DNA of 64,000 nt from Candidatus Hydrogenedentota bacterium (GTDB taxonomy: Bacteria > Hydrogenedentota > Hydrogenedentia > Hydrogenedentales > CAITNO01). The DNA lies in assembly GCA_018056705.1 (NCBI GenBank), contig JAGPFE010000009.1, forward strand, positions 16,934 to 80,933, in the 5' to 3' direction. Made by a program: the position numbers and the translations under genes. Shown here one piece after another: positions 1 to 8,806 of this stretch. The notes under the pieces were generated by a model, which did no database searches, had not been told where the DNA came from, and saw nothing but the letters and a program-made list of their open reading frames with translations. The stretch's first letter is position 1. Each line of letters starts with the position of its first letter.

Positions 1-2
1 GG

Positions 3-413
3 GCCTTGCGGGAAGGGGAGTTCATTTTCGTGGGATCCCACGGTTCGGCTTCGGGCATTCTTCTGGCCGACCGTGTGCTGTCCCCGGCAGACGTGGCGCG
101 GCTGAAGGGGGATCACCTCCCCCGCCTGGTATACCTCGCGGGATGCCACGCCGACGTGGAAGGATGGAAGAAGGCCCTCGCGCCCGCCCACGTGCTGGCC
201 TGGAACCGGCAAACTGGCACGGCGGAACACCTCGCGTGGATCTGGCGCGAAGGTCCACGGGTCATCCGCGAAGTGGATGGTCCGCCTTCCGCCGGAGATT
301 CCCTGTCTCCTTCCCCTGCGCGGGCAGCCGATCCGGTTCCAGGTATCCCTCAATCCGACACCAGCACGGGAAGAAAGTTAAACGTACCCACCCCGCCCGC
401 TACCACGGAATAG
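3..413 (+). CDS. C-terminal part of an unidentified, weakly CHAT/caspase-like protein
   Basis: The frame is open to the left edge, so the true start lies outside the window. The visible part has a hydrophobic strand followed by GSHG, then LPRLVYLAGCHAD about 35 residues later. A histidine in a GxHG context followed by a strand ending in a cysteine is the layout of the catalytic dyad in CHAT/caspase-fold peptidases, where the motifs are usually GHG and SAC. The resemblance is weak and only the end of the protein is seen, so no function is assigned. After residue 90 the chain becomes Pro/Ser/Ala-rich and looks disordered. The last 64 bases overlap the 3' end of the convergent gene on the other strand, which is unusual but possible for a low-complexity tail. 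Confidence 0.45.
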   Translation, partial: ALREGEFIFVGSHGSASGILLADRVLSPADVARLKGDHLPRLVYLAGCHADVEGWKKALAPAHVLAWNRQTGTAEHLAWIWREGPRVIREVDGPPSAGDSLSPSPARAADPVPGIPQSDTSTGRKLNVPTPPATTE

Positions 414-3400
414 ATACCGGCTTCATCCACCTGGATGTTGAGTCCTGAGAACAGCAGGTCGCTGGTCGCGGCATCGTACACGCGCAGCTCATAGGTCGCG
501 ACGGGCAGATTCACGTACGCCGATCCATTTCCGTAAGCCAGGTTGGATGCCAGCGTGGTTTCCTCCAGGGTGGCCGTGTTAACCGAAACGATCGTTACCG
601 GCTGGAGTCCCCAGTTGGCGTGGATCACCCGTACTTTCCCGGAGCCAGCGGGAGGAACGGTCAGGTCCTCCGGAAAAGCCAACAGGAGCGGCTGGGCGGT
701 AGTAACAAAGGTAACCGGCGTGGTGGCCAGGGATATGGCCAAACTGGCAATGGCCGAAGTCGAGCAATCCATGGCGACGGGCACCACTTTCACGGACAGG
801 TTACCGGTCGGCACGTCGGCAAACGCCGAGACGTCTCCCAGGTTCATGCCTACCGCCACCTTGGATGCCAGTGTCCCGGAGGTTACGCACAGGTCCACGA
901 AACCGAGGCCGGGGGCAGCGTGGGCCAGACGCGCCCTGGCGGGCCACCCGGGACAGAATCCATCACCATCGGGAGAAAAGTCTCCACAGTAGAAGTAGTG
1001 CCCGGCGTTGTAAAACTGGATTACCCGCAGCAGTTCTTCCAGGGAAATGACGAAATCGCTGTCCAGGTCGGCCCCACTGGGCGCGCAGGATTGGGATCCA
1101 GGATCAGGACCTGGCACAAACCCGTCCTCGGTGGATTCGGGATCCGCCGCGCAGTGGTAGCCACCAGAATTGTAGAACTGGATTACCCGCATCAACTCGG
1201 TCACGTCAATCACGTGGTCTCCATTCTGATCCACGCCGTAATCGGGGGGAGGCACCTGGCAGGGCACGGGAGTCACCGTGAACTCGCACGTGGCATCGGG
1301 GGACGCGATACTCTGGTCCTTGACCGTAATGACAACCGACTGAATCGCGGTGATCTCCGTGCCCGGGGGGGGCGACTGAACAACCGAGATGGGACCGTAA
1401 TCATCGACCGCCGTCACGAGGGACCGGTAATCCTCCAGGAACCAGCGGCAATTCTCGTCAGGATAGACGACGGTGGGGGGCGCGCAGGCGGTAATCGTGG
1501 GCGCGGTGACATCTTCCACGAAAACCGCCGTCAGGGTGGTGGGGGTCGATCCCACGGTATAAGTGAATTCGGGGGTGGAGGACACCACGGTGGCATCCTG
1601 GTCGCGCCAGCTGTCAAACACCCAGGAACCGTTGATCCGGCCAGCAAACAGGTGCAACGGATATCCCGTGGCCAGGGCATACGACCCGTTGTAGGGAATG
1701 GTGTAACCCTGCCCCTGCACGGCGAGCGTGATCTCCGTGCCGGTCAGCGTGAAGGCCGCCCCGATGGTCTTCGGCTGGTTAACCGTGACCGGTACCTCGC
1801 GCGGACGGGTTTCGCCGGCCAAGTCCCCCCGCCAGCCGTTGAAATAACTCCCGGTGTCGGGATTGGCGCTGAAGCGGATTGTGCTGTTCGTGATGATCCG
1901 GTAAACGCCCGTGTCCAGAGGGAACGTATGCCCCGCGCCAGGGCCTTCCGGAGGAAGAACGGTCAACTGCTGGGACTGGGCCGTGTCGTCGGTATAGTTC
2001 GCGATCATGGTCATGTTCTGGTTTATGGGGAACGTCAGGATATATTCGCCGGAGATCTGGGACCCCGTCCACGCGACGAAAGCAGCAGGGCTTCCGTCGG
2101 CGGGCAGGGCGGAAATGGTCACCGTGTCCCCCGTCCGGAAACCGTATTCCCCTGGAGGAGGCGAAAGATTCACGGGGTTCGAGGTGCCAGCCAACTGGAT
2201 GGTCAAGGTGACCTCGGCCGGAGCGAAATGGGCCGTAATGGTCCGGTCACGGTCCATGGGTACATAGATAGCCGTCTGTCGCGGGAGAATGCCTTCGGGC
2301 ACGTCTCCCGTCCAGCCATCGAACATCTGACCGGCGTCGGGCGTGGCCGTGATGTACGCGTACGAACCGGCAAGGTACACGTGCTGGGTCCCGGGCGAGG
2401 GCGAGGACGGTGGCGACGTGGTGCCATTGCCGGAACGGATCAACGTGAGCGTAAAAGAGGGCTGGGCAAACACGGGCCGGATCTCGCGGTCGGCCGTCAG
2501 CGTGATATTCAGGGGATTGACCGTGGACACGGTGTTTCCGGAACCGTCTACCCACCTGCTGAAATTCCACCCTTCCGCCGGCGTGGCGACAAGGGTAACC
2601 GGCGTATTCACGGCGAGTTCATACGACCCCACGGGGGGACTGACCGTCCCCACGCCGTCGGGAAGCAGGATGGAAAGGTTATAACCGGTCGGCTCGAAGC
2701 GGGCGGTCAGCCGCGTGGGATAAGGCGGCATGACAGGATCCGGAAAGACCCGCGCGATCTGGGTATACACTTCCTGGAACCCGCTGCCGAAGTCTGTCTC
2801 GACCGTCCAGCCCCCGAAATACATGCCCGCGTCCGGAATGGCTTCGATATGGGGGACTTGTCCCGGCAGCAGCGCGTACACGCCGGGAGCGGGCACCGTC
2901 TGGCCGGTCCCACTGCCGCTGGTCTGAATAATGAGGCTTTTCGCGCCGGGATCCGAGGCGAATACCGCGGTAATATCCCGATTTTCGGCAATGATGAAGG
3001 ACAGCGTCAGGGCGGTGGAAAGGATTTCGCTCGTGGCGTTGTCGCGCCAGCCGATAAAGGCCACCCCCTCTGATACCGGGGGAAACGCGCTCAGGGTCAC
3101 CGTCTCGCCGAACAGGTAGCCATATGTGCCCACGCCCGGAGAGACGGACCCCACGATCATTTCTTCACCCTGGGCAGACAGCGATAACCGGTACTCCGCG
3201 GGCGCGAAATGGGCGACGAGCGTGCGATCCCGATCCATGGGCACAATCAACTGGGGCGATGTCGGATCCACGCCTTCAGGCAGGTCCCCCGTCCACTGCT
3301 GGAACACCCAGTCCTGCGTGCGCGGGACTGCCGATACGGTGACGGGTGAGCCTACCGCGAACTGGTTATAGGTTACTCCTGGCGATTCCGCGCTCGCGGG

Positions 3401-5095
3401 GGTGGTCAACCCGTTGGTCCCACCCTCCCGCGCGAGGGTCAGGGTGTAATTCGGGACAAATACCGCCGTCAGCAGGACGTCGGTAGTCATGACAACGTTC
3501 ACGTCCACATCCGTGGAGATTACATCGGACGTGAGGGTATCCTCCCACGCCTGAAAACTCCACCCGGTGGCAGGATACGCCGTGACCGTCAATTCAGCCG
3601 TGGTGGTCAGGGGATAATCACCGGGGGGCAGACTGAGTGTACCCGCGCCCACCGTGGCCAGGGATAACATCGCGCCCTGGTCGACAAACCGCGCGGTAAC
3701 GGATACATCCGCGTCCGGCATGGGCATGGACCATACCGGGGCGTACTGGACACTGGAGTTACCTCCTGTCACGTCAATCGTCCACCCGGCAAAATAACTG
3801 CCCACGTCTGGCGTTGCCTGCAGCGGAAACACCTGGCCGGGCAGCACGAGGTAACTGCCCGGATTCCAGACGATGGTTCCCGTGCCTGAAGACATCGGGT
3901 TAATCGCCGTTGTCAGGGTTCGGGTACCAGGCTCCGTATTCGAAAAATGGGCCACGAGGGTGAAGATATCGCTTTCGTCACCCAGGTCAAAAACGACGCT
4001 GAAGTCTGGAGAACTCCCCGTTCGGGTTCCGGCCCAGGTCCAGCCAGTAAACACGTAGCCCGAGCCTGGGGACGGACTCGCGGAAAAACTGACCGAGGAA
4101 CCCGGGGCGAATCGATACACCCCCGGCATGCGAGATATCGTGCCCAGTCCTTCCATGTCGAGGGTGACTTCGGGACCACAGGGGTCCACGTTTTCCAAGG
4201 ACACGGTAAAGCCATTGGCCAGCAGTACGGGCACATCCACGCAGACGGCGGACTTGCTGAGCGGGTTATCATCGAGGAAAATCTGGGTATTCTGGGCATG
4301 TCCCACGAGGCTCAGAAGGGGAATGATTTCCTGAATGAAGTTGCCAGAGAGATTGAGGTATTTAAGATCTTCCAGTACCGAAAAATCGATAGTTCCCAGT
4401 TCCGTTTCGGAAATGCCCGTTTCCGACAGGTCAATCTGCCGGGCCATGGTGAAACCGGAAATCACGTTCAGCCCCGTGACGGAATTGCCTCGAACACCCA
4501 GTGAGAGACCAACACGACTCCACAATCCTATGGGAAGCGTAGAAATGGCACTCAGGTCGTAGGACTGACCTAACCTGTCCAGGGCGAGTTCGCCAAGGTT
4601 CCAGAACGAACCACCGCCAATGGTTGCCAGTCCCGCCTGGGTAACGGTATTTATGTTGGAGATAAAACCCACAGAAGATAAAACCACGGTTTGCAGTTGT
4701 CCCGCCGCGGAACCCGAACCCAGAACAGAAATGTCGGAATCATTTACCGCGCAATCCAGTAAGACCAATCCCTTCAGATTGGGCAGGTTAATGATGGGCG
4801 TCCAGTTCGTGACGGGTGAGTTCACCAGCACAAAATCTTCCAGGGCTGACGCGTACTCCAGGCCTGTAAGGTCCGTTACGCCAAATAAATTGGGCACGGT
4901 CCCAGCAAAGCCCAGTTGGGTCAGCGTGGCCAGGGTTGTACTCTCAACCGTTCCCGGCATACCGTTGTCGCCGATCAGGGCCTCAACCGCCGCTTCCAGA
5001 ACGGGATCTGGCATCGATACGGTCGCTGCCATCCCTGGCACACAGCAAATGCTTTGCAGCATCAGCACACCCAAAAGCCACCTCGCGATTTTCAT
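350..5095 (-). CDS. Very large secreted protein: LRR, ~11 InlB-type repeats, HYR-like, dockerin-like and DUF4397 domains
   Basis: The 1581-residue product starts with a signal peptide (MKIARWLLGVLMLQSICC...GMAA), preceded by an AAAGGTGA ribosome binding site. Residues about 70-300 are degenerate leucine-rich repeats (for example LEDLKYLNLSGN). About eleven repeats of roughly 80 residues follow, each with a GW/AW core and an ending such as TAHFAP or TAVFVP, the pattern of divergent InlB B-repeats. Then comes an HYR-like beta domain, and two calcium-binding dockerin-like EF-hands (DQNGDHVIDVTELMRVIQFYN and DLDSDFVISLEELLRVIQFYN, both with Cys-rich tails). The C-terminal 200 residues match the DUF4397 pattern (HAAPGLGFVDL). 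It is most likely an extracellular or surface adhesion/binding protein; the ligand cannot be read from sequence. No catalytic domain is visible. It is read from its own divergent promoter opposite the GH2 gene. Confidence 0.85.
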   Translation of the reverse strand: MKIARWLLGVLMLQSICCVPGMAATVSMPDPVLEAAVEALIGDNGMPGTVESTTLATLTQLGFAGTVPNLFGVTDLTGLEYASALEDFVLVNSPVTNWTPIINLPNLKGLVLLDCAVNDSDISVLGSGSAAGQLQTVVLSSVGFISNINTVTQAGLATIGGGSFWNLGELALDRLGQSYDLSAISTLPIGLWSRVGLSLGVRGNSVTGLNVISGFTMARQIDLSETGISETELGTIDFSVLEDLKYLNLSGNFIQEIIPLLSLVGHAQNTQIFLDDNPLSKSAVCVDVPVLLANGFTVSLENVDPCGPEVTLDMEGLGTISRMPGVYRFAPGSSVSFSASPSPGSGYVFTGWTWAGTRTGSSPDFSVVFDLGDESDIFTLVAHFSNTEPGTRTLTTAINPMSSGTGTIVWNPGSYLVLPGQVFPLQATPDVGSYFAGWTIDVTGGNSSVQYAPVWSMPMPDADVSVTARFVDQGAMLSLATVGAGTLSLPPGDYPLTTTAELTVTAYPATGWSFQAWEDTLTSDVISTDVDVNVVMTTDVLLTAVFVPNYTLTLAREGGTNGLTTPASAESPGVTYNQFAVGSPVTVSAVPRTQDWVFQQWTGDLPEGVDPTSPQLIVPMDRDRTLVAHFAPAEYRLSLSAQGEEMIVGSVSPGVGTYGYLFGETVTLSAFPPVSEGVAFIGWRDNATSEILSTALTLSFIIAENRDITAVFASDPGAKSLIIQTSGSGTGQTVPAPGVYALLPGQVPHIEAIPDAGMYFGGWTVETDFGSGFQEVYTQIARVFPDPVMPPYPTRLTARFEPTGYNLSILLPDGVGTVSPPVGSYELAVNTPVTLVATPAEGWNFSRWVDGSGNTVSTVNPLNITLTADREIRPVFAQPSFTLTLIRSGNGTTSPPSSPSPGTQHVYLAGSYAYITATPDAGQMFDGWTGDVPEGILPRQTAIYVPMDRDRTITAHFAPAEVTLTIQLAGTSNPVNLSPPPGEYGFRTGDTVTISALPADGSPAAFVAWTGSQISGEYILTFPINQNMTMIANYTDDTAQSQQLTVLPPEGPGAGHTFPLDTGVYRIITNSTIRFSANPDTGSYFNGWRGDLAGETRPREVPVTVNQPKTIGAAFTLTGTEITLAVQGQGYTIPYNGSYALATGYPLHLFAGRINGSWVFDSWRDQDATVVSSTPEFTYTVGSTPTTLTAVFVEDVTAPTITACAPPTVVYPDENCRWFLEDYRSLVTAVDDYGPISVVQSPPPGTEITAIQSVVITVKDQSIASPDATCEFTVTPVPCQVPPPDYGVDQNGDHVIDVTELMRVIQFYNSGGYHCAADPESTEDGFVPGPDPGSQSCAPSGADLDSDFVISLEELLRVIQFYNAGHYFYCGDFSPDGDGFCPGWPARARLAHAAPGLGFVDLCVTSGTLASKVAVGMNLGDVSAFADVPTGNLSVKVVPVAMDCSTSAIASLAISLATTPVTFVTTAQPLLLAFPEDLTVPPAGSGKVRVIHANWGLQPVTIVSVNTATLEETTLASNLAYGNGSAYVNLPVATYELRVYDAATSDLLFSGLNIQVDEAGIYSVVAGGVGTFNFLPVLVSD

Positions 5096-5127
5096 GGCTC
5101 ATCACCTTTCTCTGTGAACACGCCAAG

Positions 5128-5157
5128 TTGACATGCCGGTTGTCTTAATCCTATCAG
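5128..5157 (+). promoter_or_regulatory. Promoter candidate for the GH2-mutarotase gene, overlapping the opposite promoter
   Basis: On the plus strand TTGACA (5128-5133), an 18-base spacer and TATCAG (5152-5157). It overlaps the minus-strand promoter so that both -10 elements share bases 5152-5153. It would give a leader of about 120 bases to the GH2 start. No better -10 was seen nearer to the gene. Confidence 0.45.
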
Positions 5158-5176
5158 AGGACAGGGGCAGTGTCAA
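5148..5176 (-). promoter_or_regulatory. Promoter for the large LRR/InlB-repeat gene
   Basis: On the minus strand a perfect -35 TTGACA (5176-5171) is followed by a 17-base spacer and TAGGAT (5153-5148, 4/6 to TATAAT). The expected start near 5141 leaves a leader of about 46 bases before the ATG at 5095. Confidence 0.65.
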
Positions 5177-5283
5177 TGGAAAAAGTGATCCTGGCACGAG
5201 TTCCTGCCTTCTTTGACTCAATGGAGCACCTTTCATTACCCTAACGCATGAAGTGGCGATTAACAAACTGAAAGGATCAGGTC

Positions 5284-8200
5284 ATGTCACAGGTCAGCCG
5301 TATCGCGTGGATGGGAGGAATAGCCATGATGCTGACACTGGCTGGGAATGCCGTTGCGGACGCGGTGCCCCGACCCAAATACCCCCGGCCAGACATGGAA
5401 CGGGCCCAATGGCTGTCGCTGAACGGTCCCTGGGAATTCGCGGAAACGGATGATGATAATCTGGTCCTGGTGGAGGAAAGCGCCAATTATCCCGACCGGA
5501 TTATCGTGCCTTTCTGCAGGGAAAGTTCCCTGTCCGGCCTGAACCGGAAACATTTCGTAAGAAACGTCTGGTATCGCCGGACATTCGAAGTGCCCGCCGA
5601 CTGGTCCGGCAGGCGGGTGCTGCTCCATATTGGCGCGTGTGACTGGCAAACGCGGATCTGGGTCAACGGGAAACCGGTAGGCGAGCATGTCGGAGGCAGT
5701 GCGCCGATCTCGTGCGACATCACCGACGCCCTGGTTTCAGGTCCGAACCGGGTGGTCATCCACGCCTATGACGACGTCCGCACCGGACAGCAGGCCGGAG
5801 GCAAACAGTCGGAGCGCCCCGAAAGTTACGGATGCCTGTATACCCGGACCACGGGTATCTGGCAAAGCGTGTGGATCGAAGCAACCGGCCCGGCGTACAT
5901 CACCCGGTTCAGGGTGTATCCCGAGCCGGCGGCCAAGCAGGTCCGGTTGACGGTGGAAACCGCCGGACAGCGGGATGGTGAACTGCTGAGCCTGGCGGCC
6001 GAAGCCCTGGCGGAGGGCCAAACCGTTGGTCAGGGTGAAGTGATCCTTCCCGGTACCCGGGGGGAACTGGTGCTTCCCCTGACTAAGATTACGTTATGGC
6101 ATCCTGGCAAGCCATTCCTCTATGACCTGCGGCTGACCCTGAAATCCAACGGTACGCCCGTGGACGAGGTAAAATCCTACTTCGGTCTACGCACGGTGTC
6201 TATCCAGGGTAGGGCAATCCTGATCAATGGCGTTCCCGTCTTCCAGCGGACCATTCTGGACCAGGGCTTCTATCCGACGGGTATCTGGACCGCCCCGGAT
6301 GAATCCGAACTGCGGGGAGATATCGAGCGATCCATGGCGGCGGGGTTCAATGGCGCCCGGCTGCACCAGAAGGTTTTCGAGCCACGGTTCCTGTACTGGG
6401 CGGACCGGCTGGGTTACCTTGTATGGGGGGAGTTCCCGAACTGGGGGCTGAACTACAAGGATCCCGCGGGACACCTGCCGGTCGTCAACGAGTGGCGTGA
6501 AATCGTGGAACGGGATTTCAATCATCCGGCCATCATTGGATGGTGTCCCTTCAATGAAACGCCCGCCGAGGCCGTGCCCCTGCAGAATACCATCGTGGAC
6601 CTGACCCGGGCCATGGATCCCACGCGGCCGGTACTGGAAAGCAGTGGCTGGACCCATGGTCACCCTGCCCCGATGCTGCTGGACGCCCACGATTACGACC
6701 AGAACCCGGAGACGTTCAGGGCCCGGTGGAACAGCCGCATGAACGGGACCCTGCCTCCTGGTTTCGCTGGTGAACAGGTCCGCCGCGTTCCGTTCTTTGT
6801 CAGCGAATACGGCGGCATCGGCTGGAACGTGAACGAGGGTGGATGGGGATACGGTAACAATCCCAAAACGCTGGATGAGTTCTATGCCCGGTTCGAGGGC
6901 CTGACCAGTGCCCTGCTGGATAACCGCTACCTGTTCGGATTCTGCTATACCCAGTTGACGGACATCGAGCAGGAACAGAATGGCCTTTACACGTATGACC
7001 GGCAACCCAAGTTCGACCTGGAACGCCTGCGGGCCATTGTCAGCCGCCGGGCCGCCTATGAACTGCATCCGCCCGTTTCGGTGGAAGCCGCCGGGGAGAC
7101 CTGGCTATCCCTCACGAGGGCCAATCCGCAGGGGAACCTGCAGCCCTGGCGCTACACCACGAAGGATCCGGGGGATGGGTGGGAAAAACCCGGATTTGAC
7201 GATCGGAACTGGAAATCCGGACTGGGCGGTTTCGGCAACAAGGAGGGATCGCGGCGGAACATCCGGACCGTGTGGCGGGACAAGGACATCTGGTTGCGCG
7301 CGACGTTTGCCTGGGACGGTTCGGATTTCGACCAGGCCTTTCTCGTCATTCATCACGACGACGACGTCCAGGTGTTCCTGAATGGAGAACTCCTCTGGCA
7401 GGCGGACCGCTGGAACGATGACTACCAGTCCTTTGAGATCACGGACCGGCTGAAAGCCCTGTTACGTGCTGAAAACACCCTGGCGGTGCATTGTCACCAG
7501 GACGCCGGAGGCCAGTTCATCGACTTGGGCATCGCTACCCGGAAAGCCCAGGCTGTCCAGCCCACAGACGCGTGGCCGGAACCGGGAACCATGTCCAGTC
7601 GCCCCTTCGGCGTGCTGCCTGATGGCCGGGAAGCCACCCTGTACCTGTTCACCAATCGCCAGGGCGCTCGGATGGGCGTCACCAATTACGGCGCCATCGT
7701 CACCCACCTGTGGATGCCCGATCGCGAAGGAAAAATGGAAGACGTGGTACTCGGCTACGATGCCCTCGATCGGTACCTCGCGAATTCGCCTTACTTCGGG
7801 GCCATCGTCGGCCGGTATGGTAACCGCATCGCGAAGGGACGGTTCACCCTGAATGGCCGGGAATACCAACTGGCCACCAACGACGGCCCCAATCACCTGC
7901 ACGGCGGCCTCAAGGGCCTGGACAAGGTGCTTTGGACGGCCGAGCCGGTCCGGCGAGACGACGCCCAGGGATTGAAACTGCGTTACCTCAGCCCTGACGG
8001 GGAAGAAGGATACCCCGGCAACCTGGACATCACGGTCACCTACTGGCTGACCGACGCCAACGAACTGGAAATCACCTACGCCGCCACTACGGACAAGCCC
8101 ACGCCGGTCAACCTGACCCACCACGGTTATTTCAACCTCAAGGGGCATGACGGCGGCGATATCCTGGACCACCTGCTCCAGCTCAACGCGTCCCGTTTCA

Positions 8201-8646
8201 CGCCCGTCGACGCCACGCTGATCCCCACCGGCGAGTTGCGTCCCGTGGCGGGCACGCCCTTTGACTTCACCACGCCAACGGCCATTGGGGCCCGGGTGAA
8301 CCAGGACGATGAACAGTTGAAGTTCGGCCGGGGTTACGATCACAACTGGGTACTCGACAAACCGGAACCGGGGGCCTTCTCGCTCGCGGCGATATTGCGG
8401 GAACCGGAATCCGGCAGGGTCATGGAAGTCTGGACGACCGAACCCGGCATCCAGTTCTATTGCGGAAACTTCATGGACGGATCCAATATCGGTAAGGGTG
8501 ACGTTACCTACCACTACCGGAACGGCCTGTGCCTGGAGACGCAACACTTCCCGGATTCTCCGAATAAAAAACAGTTCCCGTCGGTCATTCTGAACCCCGG
8601 CAAAACCTATTCGCACCGGACGGTGTACCGGTTTCGGGCGGAATAA
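5284..8646 (+). CDS. Secreted glycoside hydrolase family 2 fused to aldose 1-epimerase
   Basis: A single open frame of 1120 residues with a signal peptide ending near NAVADA, so both enzymes should act outside the cytoplasm. Residues about 35-230 are the GH2 sugar-binding sandwich (LSLNGPWEF, RRTFEVP), followed by the Ig-like domain and the TIM barrel. The acid/base is E425 in FNE and the likely nucleophile E508 in VSEYGG. A jelly-roll domain (about 640-750) and a Pro-rich linker follow. Residues 770-1120 are a full-length GalM-type mutarotase with NLTHHGYFNL (catalytic H947) and CLETQHFPDSPN (catalytic E1085). The order suggests a hydrolase that releases a sugar and an epimerase that speeds its anomer interconversion. 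The exact GH2 substrate (beta-galactoside, -mannoside or -glucuronide) cannot be told. The start is supported by AAAGGA eight bases upstream. Confidence 0.9.
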   Translation: MSQVSRIAWMGGIAMMLTLAGNAVADAVPRPKYPRPDMERAQWLSLNGPWEFAETDDDNLVLVEESANYPDRIIVPFCRESSLSGLNRKHFVRNVWYRRTFEVPADWSGRRVLLHIGACDWQTRIWVNGKPVGEHVGGSAPISCDITDALVSGPNRVVIHAYDDVRTGQQAGGKQSERPESYGCLYTRTTGIWQSVWIEATGPAYITRFRVYPEPAAKQVRLTVETAGQRDGELLSLAAEALAEGQTVGQGEVILPGTRGELVLPLTKITLWHPGKPFLYDLRLTLKSNGTPVDEVKSYFGLRTVSIQGRAILINGVPVFQRTILDQGFYPTGIWTAPDESELRGDIERSMAAGFNGARLHQKVFEPRFLYWADRLGYLVWGEFPNWGLNYKDPAGHLPVVNEWREIVERDFNHPAIIGWCPFNETPAEAVPLQNTIVDLTRAMDPTRPVLESSGWTHGHPAPMLLDAHDYDQNPETFRARWNSRMNGTLPPGFAGEQVRRVPFFVSEYGGIGWNVNEGGWGYGNNPKTLDEFYARFEGLTSALLDNRYLFGFCYTQLTDIEQEQNGLYTYDRQPKFDLERLRAIVSRRAAYELHPPVSVEAAGETWLSLTRANPQGNLQPWRYTTKDPGDGWEKPGFDDRNWKSGLGGFGNKEGSRRNIRTVWRDKDIWLRATFAWDGSDFDQAFLVIHHDDDVQVFLNGELLWQADRWNDDYQSFEITDRLKALLRAENTLAVHCHQDAGGQFIDLGIATRKAQAVQPTDAWPEPGTMSSRPFGVLPDGREATLYLFTNRQGARMGVTNYGAIVTHLWMPDREGKMEDVVLGYDALDRYLANSPYFGAIVGRYGNRIAKGRFTLNGREYQLATNDGPNHLHGGLKGLDKVLWTAEPVRRDDAQGLKLRYLSPDGEEGYPGNLDITVTYWLTDANELEITYAATTDKPTPVNLTHHGYFNLKGHDGGDILDHLLQLNASRFTPVDATLIPTGELRPVAGTPFDFTTPTAIGARVNQDDEQLKFGRGYDHNWVLDKPEPGAFSLAAILREPESGRVMEVWTTEPGIQFYCGNFMDGSNIGKGDVTYHYRNGLCLETQHFPDSPNKKQFPSVILNPGKTYSHRTVYRFRAE

Positions 8647-8655
8647 ACGGTCCTG

Positions 8656-8685
8656 TGCTCCCCCCTGAAAAAGGGGGGAGCATTT
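8656..8685 (+). terminator. Hairpin after the GH2-mutarotase gene
   Basis: A perfect 10-bp stem (8656-8665 with 8673-8682) and a TGAAAAA loop, followed by only three T. It is likely a weak intrinsic terminator. The CCCCC-TGAAAAA-GGGGG core also resembles palindromes dispersed in many bacterial genomes. Confidence 0.6.
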
Positions 8686-8729
8686 ACGGTAAAACGAAAA
8701 ACAATAAAAACAATTGTTATTTTCCAATT

Positions 8730-8759
8730 TTGCGTTTATAAATGGTTTTGCGGTATACT
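8730..8759 (+). promoter_or_regulatory. Promoter of the hybrid histidine kinase gene
   Basis: TTGCGT, an 18-base spacer and TATACT lie in an AT-rich stretch just after the hairpin. The expected start near 8766 lies downstream of the longest possible start codon, which argues for translation from the ATG at 8807. Confidence 0.6.
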
Positions 8760-8806
8760 GTTTTTCGGAAAGGCTACATGGAGAGGCATCAGCCGGGGAT
8801 GAGGGC

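Noticed and set aside
620..3073. 817-residue open frame on the plus strand opposite the large secreted protein
   Set aside because: It lies antisense to a gene with signal peptide and clear domains. Its product is a low-complexity Arg/Gly-rich sequence without any motif.
5192..5207. Possible sigma-54 promoter TGGCACG...TGC before the GH2 gene
   Set aside because: The spacing between GG and GC is 11 bases, one more than the strict 10, and the TTGC part reads CTGC.
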